A DNA stretch of 64,000 nt from Mucilaginibacter_A sp964236465 (GCA_964236465.1 CAXSBZ010000018.1:1-64000); one strand, 5' to 3'; counted from the stretch's first letter, positions 33,404 through 42,878 are shown. The notes: generated from the sequence alone by a model not told the origin. Numbers and translations are program-made.

Positions 33404-35746
33404 TTACTTCGAGGCAACGGTTAACATTACTTTTTGTAAATCCGTATCTTGGGAAGAGGTGCCTACCATCAATTCAAACTCGCCAGGCTCAACCAAATAT
33501 TTCATATCGATATTGTAAAAAGCCAGCATGGCAGGCGTAATGTTAAAGTTCAAAGTTTTTGTTTCACCAACTTTCAAATTTACTCGCTGAAAGGCTTTCA
33601 ATTCTTTAACCGGGCGCGTTACCGAGCTTACCAAATCCCGGATGTACAACTGCACAACCTCTGCTCCTTCCTGCTTTCCGGTATTGCTGATGGTCAAAGT
33701 AAGCTGGCTTGTTCCGTCTTTGGCTATTATTGGGTTAGTTAGTTTGATATTTTCTACCTTAAAAGAAGTATAGCTCAAGCCATAGCCAAAAGGATATAAA
33801 GGTGTAACAGGACCAAACAAATAGCTGCGGCGCGCCATGGGTTTGTAGTTGTAATAAACGGGCAACTGGCCTACCGACCGCGGAATAGAAACCGAAAGCT
33901 TTGCAGATGGATTGTAACGGCCAAGCAGCACATCGGCAATGGCATAACCGCATTCCTGGCCTAAGTACCAGCATTCAAACAATGCGTCTGCCTTTTCATT
34001 TAGGTTGTTAAAAGCCAAAGGCGAACCATTGATGACAACGGCAACAATAGGCTTGCCCAAAGTAGCCAGCGAATCGATCAGTTCGTTCTGGCTTCCCACC
34101 AAATCCAAATCCGACCGGTCTCCTTTGTGCGTTAAGTTCCAGGCCTCGCGCGAAGTTTGCTCGTTTCCGCCTACAGCCAAAACGATCACATCGGCGGTAC
34201 GGGCTGTTTTCATTGCTGCTGCAATGCTTTTTCTGCTTACTTCCGGTTTTTCCAGTGCTACACTGTCGTTGTACCAGCCCGAAGTCGTTGTAATTTTGCA
34301 TCCCTCCGCATAAACAATCTTGGCCTGGTTGCCTACATGTTCTTTCAAACCTTGCAACACCGTAACAAACTGTTTTGGCTGGCCGGAATATTCGCCCAAC
34401 AGTTCCCGGTCTGCGTTCGGGCCAATCACGGCGATGGTTTTGTACTTGTTTAAATTGAGCGGCGCAACTGCCCCTGTGTTTTTCAGCATGACGATGGACT
34501 GGCGCGCTGCCTCTAATGCAAGCTTACGGCCTTCCGCTGTGCCGTTCACTTTTTCGGCAACGTCGGGGTTGAGGTAAGGATGGTCAAACAAGCCAATTTT
34601 GAACTTGTAAAGCAACATACTTTCTACCAACTGGTTAATTTTAGTTTCAGATACCAGCCCCTTTTTTACCAGTTCGGGCAGATAAACATACGTTTGCGGA
34701 GTAGGCAACTCAATATTTACGCCTGCCTCTACCGCCAGCCGGGCTGCATCCGGCCAATCTGCCGCAACACGGTTGCCCACTTTGTTAGAACCGATGGCCA
34801 ATTCGCCAAGCGCAAAATAATCAGAAACGACGTAACCTTTAAAGCCCCAATCCCTGCGAAGAATATCCTGCAACAACCATTTGCTGGCATGTGATGGCAC
34901 ACCGTCAATTTCGTTATAAGAAGCCATCAAACTGCCAACGCCGGTCCGCTTGATCACCTGCTGAAAAGGGTATAAAAATACCTCGCGCAAAACCCGCTCT
35001 GATACGTTGACCGGGCCGGTATTGGTGCCGTTTTCAGGCTGGGCATGGGCGGCAAAATGTTTTAATGTGGCAATTACTTTGGCAGAATCCAGGTTGCCTT
35101 GCAGCCCGCCAGCAGCAGCAACGCCCATCTCGCCTACCAAAAATGGGTCTTCGCCAAAAGTTTCTTCGCAGCGCCCCCAGCGCGGTTCGCGTTCTACATC
35201 CAAAACCGGAGAAAGCACTTGTTGGATGCCGCGGCTTCGGGCTTCATGCGCGGCCAAAGTATAAGCTTGTTTTACCAACTCTGGGTTAAAGGTGCCTGCC
35301 ATCGCAATGGGTTGCGGAAAACTGGTTGCCCCTTTTGCCGTAATGCCATGCAACGCCTCATCATGCGCAATAAAAGGTATGCCCAGCCGGGTTTGCTCTA
35401 TAAAAAACTTTTGTATGGTGTTGTAGGCTTCTACCTGTTGCCGGGCCGTTAGCCAGCCACGTGTTTTGCAAAACTCTGCAATTTGGCCCAAGCCGTGGCT
35501 GTATTTACTTTTCAATACATCGGTTTTGATATTCAGCTTCGCATCAATTACTTCATCTTTAGCTTCGTAGTTGATACACAGCATTTGTGCTACTTTTTCT
35601 TCCAGCGTCATCCGTTTGATCAGATCAGCGGCACGTTGTTCGGCAGAAAGTTTCGGGTTTTTATAAGGAAGCACTTTTTGTGCCGTGCACAATTCCACCG
35701 TTAAAAACAGTGGCAGCACTGCTATGAATAATTTGACTTGTATCAT
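33404..35746 (-). CDS. bglX: Glycoside hydrolase family 3 beta-glucosidase
   Basis: A 780-residue exported enzyme. I start it at the ATG at 35746 because it opens a signal peptide (MIQVKLFIAVLPLFLTVELC); a longer frame would begin inside a dispersed motif copy. The GH3 N-terminal barrel has 'KHFAAH' (229-234) and the nucleophile D309 in 'GYVVSDYFAL'. 'AVGGNEQTSREAWNL' belongs to the second domain, and a fibronectin-III-like domain closes the protein. It cleaves terminal beta-glucosides or related glycosides in the periplasm. It sits between the two pentapeptide-repeat copies. Confidence 0.92.
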   Translation of the reverse strand: MIQVKLFIAVLPLFLTVELCTAQKVLPYKNPKLSAEQRAADLIKRMTLEEKVAQMLCINYEAKDEVIDAKLNIKTDVLKSKYSHGLGQIAEFCKTRGWLTARQQVEAYNTIQKFFIEQTRLGIPFIAHDEALHGITAKGATSFPQPIAMAGTFNPELVKQAYTLAAHEARSRGIQQVLSPVLDVEREPRWGRCEETFGEDPFLVGEMGVAAAGGLQGNLDSAKVIATLKHFAAHAQPENGTNTGPVNVSERVLREVFLYPFQQVIKRTGVGSLMASYNEIDGVPSHASKWLLQDILRRDWGFKGYVVSDYFALGELAIGSNKVGNRVAADWPDAARLAVEAGVNIELPTPQTYVYLPELVKKGLVSETKINQLVESMLLYKFKIGLFDHPYLNPDVAEKVNGTAEGRKLALEAARQSIVMLKNTGAVAPLNLNKYKTIAVIGPNADRELLGEYSGQPKQFVTVLQGLKEHVGNQAKIVYAEGCKITTTSGWYNDSVALEKPEVSRKSIAAAMKTARTADVIVLAVGGNEQTSREAWNLTHKGDRSDLDLVGSQNELIDSLATLGKPIVAVVINGSPLAFNNLNEKADALFECWYLGQECGYAIADVLLGRYNPSAKLSVSIPRSVGQLPVYYNYKPMARRSYLFGPVTPLYPFGYGLSYTSFKVENIKLTNPIIAKDGTSQLTLTISNTGKQEGAEVVQLYIRDLVSSVTRPVKELKAFQRVNLKVGETKTLNFNITPAMLAFYNIDMKYLVEPGEFELMVGTSSQDTDLQKVMLTVASK

Positions 35747-35815
35747 CAGGTTTGTAAAATAAAAATTGGTTTCAAGATTTTTTGCCGGTAAAAGAAGCAT
35801 CGGCAAAAAATTTTT

Positions 35816-36394
35816 CTAATCTACCACAACCAAATTATATTTTTCTAACAAACCCTGCAAACCAGCAACCGAAAACTTTGCCTTTTTTATTTTGTTTCTT
35901 TCAGGATCGATGGAAAAGTTATAGGCGGAAGTAAAATCAACTTCATTCAAAATTGTATCATTAAAAGAAGTTCTGCTGAGATCGCAATCTGCAAAAATAC
36001 TTCCCGTCAAATCGCTTTCCTGGAAACTGACTTCCTGCATCCGGCATTTTTTAAAAATTGTGTTCCGCAATTTTTTACGGCTAAAAGAAGCATAATCCAA
36101 AATGCAATGATCAAACGAAACGGCAAAAGAAAAATCGCGCACTTTGATAAAATCAACACCCAGCAATTTGCAGTTTTTAAACTTGACGCTGCTTAAACCA
36201 GTGTTTATCAATTGTGCCAAACTCAAATTGCAATCTTCCAAAACACAATCCGAAAAAATACAATTTTGGATTTTACAATTGCTGAAATCAACTTGCTTGA
36301 AATTGCAATAGTCAAATTCTCGTCCAACTAATTCTTTTTCAGCATAATTTATGGCTGAAAAGGTTTTGTTTTGATGATAAGTTTCGGTTTGCAT
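35816..36394 (-). CDS. Pentapeptide-repeat protein
   Basis: A 192-residue protein built of A/C-(D/N)-(L/F)-x-x pentapeptides ('FDYCNFKQVDFSNCKIQNCIF', 'EDCNLSLAQL'), which fold as a square beta-helix. The composition resembles Qnr/McbG-like proteins that mimic DNA and protect gyrase, but many homologues have other or no known roles. The ATG lies 11 bases from the pth stop region. Motif copies lie inside (36084-36095) and just upstream (36397-36408, form B). Confidence 0.87.
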   Translation of the reverse strand: MQTETYHQNKTFSAINYAEKELVGREFDYCNFKQVDFSNCKIQNCIFSDCVLEDCNLSLAQLINTGLSSVKFKNCKLLGVDFIKVRDFSFAVSFDHCILDYASFSRKKLRNTIFKKCRMQEVSFQESDLTGSIFADCDLSRTSFNDTILNEVDFTSAYNFSIDPERNKIKKAKFSVAGLQGLLEKYNLVVVD

Positions 36395-36405
36395 CGATGC
36401 TGTTT

Positions 36406-36966
36406 TTATCGGTTAAATTTTGTCATCGTCAGTTCCGTTCCAACTGTAGCAAAACTTTTTATCATTTCGATAGAACGGTCAATCAGCGCAGGCAGTTCCA
36501 ATTGTTCGTCTTTGTCAAATCCGCTTAAAACATAATCTACTTGCCGGCCTTTCGGGAAATGATCGCTGATGCCGAAACGCAAACGGGCATAATCGCTGTT
36601 GCCCAAAGTGAGTTCAATGTGTTTTAAACCGTTGTGGCCGGCCGCGCTGCCTTTTGGTTTCAGGCGCAAAGTGCCCAACGGTAAAGCCAGGTCATCAACC
36701 AAAACCAACACGTTTTCTGCCGGGATTTTGAGTTCGCGCATCCAATGTGCCAAAGCTTTGCCGCTCAGGTTCATAAAAGTAGTTGGCTTGATGAGGTGCA
36801 AGGTGCGCGATTTGTAATTTACTTCGGTGTAATAAGCCAAGCGCATGTTGAAAAACTGGGAAGATTCCTGCCTGGCAAGTTCATCCAAAATCATAAAACC
36901 AATGTTGTGGCGCGTATCTGCATATTCCGGGCCGATATTTCCAAGTCCGACAATTAAATATTTCAT
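36406..36966 (-). CDS. pth: Peptidyl-tRNA hydrolase
   Basis: A 186-residue enzyme that frees tRNA from drop-off peptidyl-tRNA. It begins 'YLIVGLGNIGPEYADTRHNIGFMILDELA' with the catalytic His20, then 'KPTTFMNLSGKAL', 'LVDDLALPLGTLRLKPKGSAAGHNGLKHIE' and 'YARLRFGI'. All family residues are present and the length is normal. The neighbouring rplY gene upstream is a frequent partner in bacteria. Confidence 0.95.
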   Translation of the reverse strand: MKYLIVGLGNIGPEYADTRHNIGFMILDELARQESSQFFNMRLAYYTEVNYKSRTLHLIKPTTFMNLSGKALAHWMRELKIPAENVLVLVDDLALPLGTLRLKPKGSAAGHNGLKHIELTLGNSDYARLRFGISDHFPKGRQVDYVLSGFDKDEQLELPALIDRSIEMIKSFATVGTELTMTKFNR

Positions 36967-36971
36967 CTGCC

Positions 36972-36979
36972 CAAAGGTA
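36972..36979 (-). promoter_or_regulatory. -7 box TACCTTTG before pth, abutting a form B motif
   Basis: On the minus strand TACCTTTG lies five bases before the pth ATG. The form B motif copy (36980-36991) directly touches its upstream side. Confidence 0.45.
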
Positions 36980-37000
36980 ATACTGTTTTTATGGCATAAA

Positions 37001-37032
37001 AAAAGCCTTTAGTTTTTATGCTAAAGGCTTTT
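37001..37032 (-). terminator. Terminator between rplY and pth
   Basis: A perfect 12-bp hairpin, AAAAGCCTTTAG and CTAAAGGCTTTT with an 8-base loop, flanked by A and T runs. It follows the rplY stop on the minus strand and separates it from pth. Confidence 0.85.
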
Positions 37033-37053
37033 GTGTGATAAAAGAAGTACCGC

Positions 37054-37641
37054 CTATTTTTTGCCCGGCGTTGTAGCTTCTTGTTCTGCCTGGCGCAATG
37101 CACGGGAGGTAGTTACGGAAACAATGGTATCTTCCGGAGAGTTGGTGATGGTTAAGTTGGGCAATTTGATCTCGCTCACTTTTACAGATTTTCCAACTTC
37201 CAGCGTTTCGATGCTCACTTCAATAGCATCCAAAAGATCTTTCGGGAAGCCTTTTACACGCAGTTTGCGCAGTTTTTGCACCAATTTTCCACCGGTTTTT
37301 ACGCCTGGTGAAGTACCAGTCAGCAATACCGGAATTTCCATGGTGATCGGTTTGCTGTCATTCAATAGCATAAAATCCACATGCAGCAATTGATCCGTAA
37401 CCGGATGAAATTGTGTGGCCTGAATAATGGCCTGGCTTTTTACGCCGGCAACCTCTAAATCGATGAAATGAACTTCCGGTGTATAAATCACCGGTCTCAA
37501 ATCAGCTGCAGACACCGCAAAATGGGTTTGGGTATCCCCACCATAAAGAACCGCAGGCACTTTGCCTTCATAACGCAGCTCTTTTGCATCTCTTTTCCCT
37601 ACGTTCTCTCTCGGAGAACCGCTAATAGCAATTGATTTCAT
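37054..37641 (-). CDS. rplY: 50S ribosomal protein L25/Ctc type
   Basis: A 195-residue protein of the long (TL5/Ctc) class. The N-terminal 5S-rRNA-binding domain has 'ISGSPRENVGKRDAKELRYEGKVPAVLYGG', and the C-terminal beta domain (about 100-185) has 'SPGVKTGGKLVQKLRKLRVKGFPKDLLDAIEVSIETLEVGKSV'. It binds 5S rRNA in the large subunit. The order prs-rplY-pth is widely conserved and fits this context. Confidence 0.95.
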   Translation of the reverse strand: MKSIAISGSPRENVGKRDAKELRYEGKVPAVLYGGDTQTHFAVSAADLRPVIYTPEVHFIDLEVAGVKSQAIIQATQFHPVTDQLLHVDFMLLNDSKPITMEIPVLLTGTSPGVKTGGKLVQKLRKLRVKGFPKDLLDAIEVSIETLEVGKSVKVSEIKLPNLTITNSPEDTIVSVTTSRALRQAEQEATTPGKK

Positions 37642-37659
37642 TGTTTTTGTTTGTTTATT

Positions 37660-37825
37660 GTTTGTATTAATTTGTTCATTGTTTTTGGTTGATAGTTCAT
37701 GGTGCCTGTAATTTGTCCAGGTCTATTAACTATCAACCATTATCTATTAACCATTATTTATTGTCAATAGTTCATGCTGCTTGTAAAGTTGCAACTCCTA
37801 TGAACCATTAACCACCAGCTATCAA
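37660..37825. repeat. AT-rich imperfect repeats upstream of rplY
   Basis: ATAGTTCATGGTGCCTGTAA (37692) recurs as ATAGTTCATGCTGCTTGTAA (37767). Variants of AACTATCAACCATTA and CTATTAACCATTA recur around them in both orientations. Such TTAATGG-type low-complexity repeats are frequent in intergenic DNA of this phylum; no gene is seen here. Confidence 0.6.
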
Positions 37826-38770
37826 CTATTCCACATTAAAAAGCTGGCTAATCGAACCATGTTCGTTTACATTGGCAATCGCACTTGCAAAAAGTTTGGC
37901 TGCCGAAAGCACGTGTATTTTACTGCTTAGCTGTTTTAGCGGGATGGTATCAGTTACGATCAATTCTGTTAAAGCCGAATTTTCGATTGTATTGTAAGCA
38001 TCGCCGGACAAAATCGGATGTGTACAAACTGCCCGTACACTTCTTGCGCCGCGATCCATAATCAGTCCGGCCGCTTTGGCCAGTGTTCTGGCCGTATCGC
38101 ACATGTCATCAATCAGCACAATATCCTGGCCGGTTACATCGCCAATCACCGTCATAGATTCAATTTCATTAGCACGTTTGCGTTGTTTATCACAAATAAC
38201 CACTTCAACATTAAAGTATTTGGCAAAAGTTCTGGCCCGATAAGAACCGCCCATATCCGGCGAAGCGATAGTCAGTTTTGATAAACCTAAACTTTTGATA
38301 TAAGGCACAAAAATAATAGCTGCATCCAAATGATCCACCGGAACATCAAAAAAACCCTGAATTTGTGAGGCGTGCAAATCCATCGTCATGATGCGGTTGA
38401 TGCCTGCCGCAACCAACAAATTGGCAACTAATTTGGCACCGATAGCTACGCGCGGTTTGTCTTTCCGATCCTGCCGCGCCAAACCAAAATACGGGATCAC
38501 GGCCGTAACATAATGTGCTGATGCGCGGCGTGCAGCATCAATCATCATCAGCAGTTCCATCAAATTATCCGTTGGCGGGTTAGTAGATTGGATTAAAAAA
38601 ACATCCGAACCGCGCACAGATTCATTGAAATAGGGTTGAAATTCGCCGTCGCTAAAACGTGATAAAGTTACCTGTCCCAAATCTTTTCCATAATGTTCAG
38701 CAATCTTTAGGGAAAGATCTATCGTTGCAGAACCTGAAAATAATTTGATGGGATTGAACTGAATCGGCAT
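37826..38770 (-). CDS. prs: Ribose-phosphate pyrophosphokinase
   Basis: A 314-residue PRPP synthase. It has 'RFSDGEFQPYFNESVRGSDVFLIQS', 'YFGLARQDRKDKPRVAIGAKLVANLL', the metal-binding 'MDLHASQIQGFF' and the PRPP loop 'DIVLIDDMCDTARTLAKAA'. It supplies PRPP for nucleotides, histidine and tryptophan. It is followed on the same strand by rplY. Confidence 0.96.
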   Translation of the reverse strand: MPIQFNPIKLFSGSATIDLSLKIAEHYGKDLGQVTLSRFSDGEFQPYFNESVRGSDVFLIQSTNPPTDNLMELLMMIDAARRASAHYVTAVIPYFGLARQDRKDKPRVAIGAKLVANLLVAAGINRIMTMDLHASQIQGFFDVPVDHLDAAIIFVPYIKSLGLSKLTIASPDMGGSYRARTFAKYFNVEVVICDKQRKRANEIESMTVIGDVTGQDIVLIDDMCDTARTLAKAAGLIMDRGARSVRAVCTHPILSGDAYNTIENSALTELIVTDTIPLKQLSSKIHVLSAAKLFASAIANVNEHGSISQLFNVE

Positions 38771-38803
38771 GGTGAGTAAAAATATGGTCAGCCTTTAAAG
38801 CAA

Positions 38804-38837
38804 AAAGCAGATCGCTATACTCCAGCCAATCTGCTTT
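38804..38837 (-). terminator. Terminator of tRNA-Gln
   Basis: On the minus strand AAAGCAGAT and ATCTGCTTT form a 9-bp stem with a 16-base loop followed by TTTTTG, 12 bases past the tRNA 3' end. Confidence 0.75.
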
Positions 38838-38848
38838 GTTTTGAATGG

Positions 38849-38920
38849 TTGCCCGACCAGGATTCGAACCTAGACAAACGGTACCAAAAACCGTCGTACT
38901 ACCTTTATACTATCGGGCAA
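38849..38920 (-). tRNA. tRNA-Gln(TTG)
   Basis: A 72-base cloverleaf. The acceptor TTGCCCG pairs with CGGGCAA, the anticodon stem ACGGT/ACCGT holds the loop TTTTGGT (anticodon TTG), and the T-arm contains GGTTCGAATCC. The CCA is not encoded. Confidence 0.95.
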
Positions 38921-39131
38921 GCTGCTTTTCGTTCAATATAAACCTCCCGAAAAGGAATGCAAATATAGGATGATAAATTAAATTGTCAAACCCAATTTTC
39001 AAATTTTTGTGTGTTAAAAGAAGCATTGTGTTTTAAAGCTTGTTTAAATTTCTGTCCCGTCCTTCGGCACGCTTTAGGTTAATAATCATCGTGCTTCTTT
39101 TATGCCATAAATTTTGGTGTCCTGTTTTTTA

Positions 39132-39344
39132 TTTTGGCTAAAGCCCTTGGTTTGTCAATCTTGCCCACGGCCTGAAGGCCGTGGCAATTGAAACTCAACA
39201 ACCATCTTGCCTGAACAGACTGGTTGGTTGCACATCAAATAAAAAAATGCAAAATAACAGCGGACAAATTGCTACAAAGTGCCCAAGTTGCCACGGCCTT
39301 CAGGCCGTGGATAATAGTAAACTCAGATGCGGCTTTAGCCAAAA
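39132..39344. repeat. REP-like composite element, 213 bp, with nested inverted repeats
   Basis: The outer arms TTTTGGCTAAAGCC (39132-39145) and GGCTTTAGCCAAAA (39331-39344) are perfect inverted repeats. Inside, the palindrome CCACGGCCTGAAGGCCGTGG (39165-39184) and its inverse (39291-39310) form a second pair. No transposase is nearby, so it looks like a non-autonomous palindromic element. With flanking motif copies it fills the 550 bases between tRNA-Gln and the DUF2723 gene; I see no gene there. Confidence 0.7.
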
Positions 39345-39470
39345 CAGCCGGAAAGAAATTTAAACAGGCTCAAATTGTTAAAACCTGTTAAACTATTTTC
39401 CGGCGGTGCAAAACTTCGTTATAGTTTATTAATTTCGGCACCATAAAAATATGCCCGCAATTTTACCTCA

Positions 39471-42400
39471 ATGAAGTATCACAAGATCAATAATTTGTTT
39501 GGCTGGCTGGCCTTTTTGATCGCCGCCATCACCTATATTTTAACTTTAGAGCCTTATGCCAGTTTCTGGGATTGCGGCGAATTTATCGCCTGCGCTTACC
39601 GCTTGCAAGTGGCGCATCAGCCTGGTGCTCCACTATTTACTATGATTGGCAAAGTGTTTTCGCTTGTTGCTGCTGATAAAACAAAAGTAGCTTACATGAT
39701 CAACATGAGTTCCGGTTTGGCCAGTGCCGCCACCATCATGTTTTTGTTTTGGACGATTACCGCGCTTGCCAAAAAGATAGTGGTAAAAACAGTATCGGAG
39801 ATCAGCCTAAGTCAAACTATCCTGATAATTGGTGCCGGTTTGGTAGGTGCTTTGGCTTATGCCTGGTCGGATACGTTCTGGTTTTCAGCCGTAGAATCCG
39901 AAGTTTACGCACAATCTTCTCTTTGTACAGCTATTGTTTTTTGGGCGATCATGAAATGGGATGCCCACGCAGACGAGCCGGGAGCTGATAAATGGATCAT
40001 TTTTATCGCTTACGTCATGGGTTTGTCCATCGGGATTCACTTGTTAAACTTGCTGGCCATTCCGGCAATCGCCTGCGTTTATTACTTCCGCAGAACACCA
40101 AATGCTACGGCACGCGGCACATTGGCAGCTCTTTTTATCGGGGTAATTATTGTTGCGGCGGTTTTATGGGGAATCATTCAATACGTGATTAAAGGTGCAG
40201 CTTATGCCGATCTGCTTTTTGTAAACTCCTTAAACTTCGGTTTTTGGACGGGTGCCACCACGTTTTTTGTGTTGATTATCATCACCCTAACGGCTGGCAT
40301 CATGTACACTTTGAAACCGGCCAAACCAACTATTTTGGTAGCGGCCATCGCTTTTGTATTGCTGCTTGCTATCAGCGGCGGTATCATTGGTGCTATTGTT
40401 GGGATTGCCATTGTGGCTTTCCTGGAATACGTAGTTAAAATCCGCGAAAAACGGGTTGCCCTCAACATGATCCTGACTTGTACGGTGTTCATTCTTTTTG
40501 GTTACAGTTCTTTTGCCATGCTGGTGATCCGGGCCAAAGCACACACCAATTTAAACAACAGTGAACCGGATAATGCTTTTGCTTTGCTGAGTTATTTGAA
40601 CCGGGATCAGTACGGTGATACACCTTTATTATACGGCCAGTATTATGATTCCAAAGCTGTTGATCAAACAGAAGGTGCTACACTTTACCGCAAGGGAAAA
40701 GACAAATACGAGGTTTCCGGGAAAAAGCAAGTGCTGGTTTATGACCGGAATACGTTGTTTCCGCGAATGTTTAGCGATAAAGCTGACCACGTTGGTTTTT
40801 ACAAAGATTGGATGCACATCGGCGAAAGCCAAAGCCCGACTTTTGCAGACAATTTAGGCTTCTTTTTTAGCTGGCAAGTCAACCAAATGTACACCCGTTA
40901 TTTGCTGTGGAATTTTGCCGGAAGGCAAAACGATGCTGACGGCCAAAGCAACAACGCTACCGATGGCAACTGGATCAGCGGGATCAAACCAATTGATGCC
41001 ATGCGTTTGGGCAACCAAAGTGCTTTGCCGCCTTCCATTACTTTGGACAAAGCTTATAACCGGATGTTTTTCCTGCCTTTGATTCTGGGTTTGCTTGGTG
41101 CTTTTTATCATTTTAAAAGGAAACAGAAAGATGCCGGCGTGGTCGGTTTGCTGTTCTTTTTTACCGGTTTTGCCATTCTGCTTTACCTCAACCAAGATCC
41201 ATTGCAGCCGCGCGAACGGGATTATGCTTATGCCGGTTCGTTCTACGCTTTTGCGATTTGGATTGGGATTGGTACTCTTTTTATCGCCGAAAAACTGCGA
41301 AAGTACGCCAATCCGCAAATGGCGGCCATCGGTGCAACCGTGGTTTGTTTATTGGCTGCGCCGGTTTTGATGGCTTCGCAGGAATGGAACGACCACGACC
41401 GATCCACTAAAACCACACCGCGCGATATGGCCTACAATTACCTCAATTCCTGCGCGCCAAATGCCATTTTGTTTACGTTTGGTGATAACGATACGTACCC
41501 GCTTTGGTACATTCAGGAAGTGGAAAATGTGCGCCCGGATGTTCGGATCGTGAATTTAAGTTTGCTCGGAACGGATTGGTATGTGCGCCAGATGAAGCAA
41601 CAAATGAATGCTTCTGCACCGCTGCCCATCACGATGCCGAACGAAAAGTTTGAAGCCGGCATCCGTGATGTTACGTATTACAACGATTCCAAACTGCCCG
41701 GAAATACAGAGCTAAAAGAAGTATTCGATTTCATGACTTCTGATGATCCTCGCGCAAAAGTAGAATTTGAAGGCGGCGGAAGTGCCAATTATCTCCCCAC
41801 AAAAAACTTGAAACTGACTATCAATGCCGACGAAGTGGTAAAAACCGGAACCGTTTCTGAAGCGGATAAAAGCAGGATTTTGCCGGAAATTGACTGGAAA
41901 TATCCCGGAAATTATGTGACCAAAGATAACCTCGCCATGATGGATATCCTGGCCCACAATAACTGGAAACGCCCGATTTATTTTGCCATCACCGTTGGTA
42001 ACGACAACATGATGGGCCTGGATAAATACATGTACAATGAAGGTTTTGCTTACCGTTTGATGCCTTTTAAGGCGGATACTACAGCCGGTGCCGGTGGCGG
42101 AAACGACAGAAGCAATACGTTGCTGATGTACAATAACGTGATGAACAAATTTAGGTGGGGCAATATGAAGAACGCCACTTACCTGGATCACGAATCGCGC
42201 ACGATGTTTTATCCGGTGATCTTGAGAACGTTTTTAACCCTGACAGAAAACTTGTATAAAGAAGGCCATGCTGATTTGGCCAAAAAAGTTTTGCAGCGTT
42301 ATGAAGAAGTGATGCCGGATTTAAACCCGTACACCGATGTTGCGATCCGCAAATTTTATCTGGCCGATCTAGCTTTTCAGCTAAACGAAAGAAAAATAGG

Positions 42401-42641
42401 TGAGAAGGAAGTGAACGGGATTATCAATTATGTTTCCGGGCAGATGAATTATTATGCTTCGATGAATGATGATAACAAACGCATGTCTGGCCGTGATATC
42501 CAATTGTGTATTTCAGTAACCAATGAATTGGTTAAGCTGACGAAGGATAACAAAGAACCGGCTCTAAACCAGAAAGTTACGGCCATGCTTGCTGATTATC
42601 AATCTAAATTTGGGGCGATGTTTCAGCAGCAGCCACAATAA
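39471..42641 (+). CDS. DUF2723 membrane protein (GT117-type O-mannosyltransferase-like)
   Basis: A 1056-residue protein. The N-terminal half has about 12 transmembrane helices with 'EPYASFWDCGEFIACAYRLQVAHQPGAPLF', the DUF2723 hallmark whose acidic residues recall GT-C transferases. The C-terminal half (about 640-1056) is soluble, with 'TFGDNDTYPLWYIQEVENVRPDVRIVNLSLL'. Related proteins are thought to glycosylate exported proteins in Bacteroidota. Two motif copies lie inside (39784-39795 form B; 41713-41724). Confidence 0.9.
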   Translation: MKYHKINNLFGWLAFLIAAITYILTLEPYASFWDCGEFIACAYRLQVAHQPGAPLFTMIGKVFSLVAADKTKVAYMINMSSGLASAATIMFLFWTITALAKKIVVKTVSEISLSQTILIIGAGLVGALAYAWSDTFWFSAVESEVYAQSSLCTAIVFWAIMKWDAHADEPGADKWIIFIAYVMGLSIGIHLLNLLAIPAIACVYYFRRTPNATARGTLAALFIGVIIVAAVLWGIIQYVIKGAAYADLLFVNSLNFGFWTGATTFFVLIIITLTAGIMYTLKPAKPTILVAAIAFVLLLAISGGIIGAIVGIAIVAFLEYVVKIREKRVALNMILTCTVFILFGYSSFAMLVIRAKAHTNLNNSEPDNAFALLSYLNRDQYGDTPLLYGQYYDSKAVDQTEGATLYRKGKDKYEVSGKKQVLVYDRNTLFPRMFSDKADHVGFYKDWMHIGESQSPTFADNLGFFFSWQVNQMYTRYLLWNFAGRQNDADGQSNNATDGNWISGIKPIDAMRLGNQSALPPSITLDKAYNRMFFLPLILGLLGAFYHFKRKQKDAGVVGLLFFFTGFAILLYLNQDPLQPRERDYAYAGSFYAFAIWIGIGTLFIAEKLRKYANPQMAAIGATVVCLLAAPVLMASQEWNDHDRSTKTTPRDMAYNYLNSCAPNAILFTFGDNDTYPLWYIQEVENVRPDVRIVNLSLLGTDWYVRQMKQQMNASAPLPITMPNEKFEAGIRDVTYYNDSKLPGNTELKEVFDFMTSDDPRAKVEFEGGGSANYLPTKNLKLTINADEVVKTGTVSEADKSRILPEIDWKYPGNYVTKDNLAMMDILAHNNWKRPIYFAITVGNDNMMGLDKYMYNEGFAYRLMPFKADTTAGAGGGNDRSNTLLMYNNVMNKFRWGNMKNATYLDHESRTMFYPVILRTFLTLTENLYKEGHADLAKKVLQRYEEVMPDLNPYTDVAIRKFYLADLAFQLNERKIGEKEVNGIINYVSGQMNYYASMNDDNKRMSGRDIQLCISVTNELVKLTKDNKEPALNQKVTAMLADYQSKFGAMFQQQPQ

Positions 42642-42676
42642 TTTTTACCCGGTAAAAGAAGTATTGCTCAAATGCA

Positions 42677-42770
42677 ATGCTTCTTTTATCACCCTAAAAT
42701 CAGCAATGAAATTTTCTCTTTTCAGGAAAACCAAAAACCAACACTAATTTTTACCTGATAAAAGAAGCAT
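42677..42770. repeat. Facing pair of the dispersed motif, 94 bp span
   Basis: ATGCTTCTTTTA at 42677 faces TAAAAGAAGCAT ending at 42770, with inner boxes CCTAAAATC and CTAATTTTTA. A third copy (42653-42664) lies 12 bases to the left and a fourth (42992-43003) to the right, in a 493-base space without genes. Confidence 0.85.
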
Positions 42771-42775
42771 TCACA

Positions 42776-42808
42776 AAAAAGCCCTGGAAAAATTTCCAAG
42801 GTTTTTTT
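42776..42808. terminator. Bidirectional terminator between DUF2723 gene and accA
   Basis: CCCTGGAAA pairs with TTTCCAAGG (one mismatch), flanked by an A run on the left and seven T on the right. It can serve the DUF2723 gene on the plus strand and, less well, accA on the minus strand. Confidence 0.65.
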
Positions 42809-42878
42809 GTGGGATTTATTTTGAGTTTGATTGTCCTCCTAACGATAGAAGGGGTGTTCATAAAAATAATCTGCGTAT

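Noticed and set aside
33404..35806. Longer N-terminus of the GH3 enzyme starting at 35806
   Set aside because: The extra 20 residues are encoded by a motif copy and precede a complete signal peptide; the ATG at 35746 fits better.
39181..39363. Open frame of 60 codons between tRNA-Gln and the DUF2723 gene
   Set aside because: It is formed by the palindromic repeat element itself and has no protein features.
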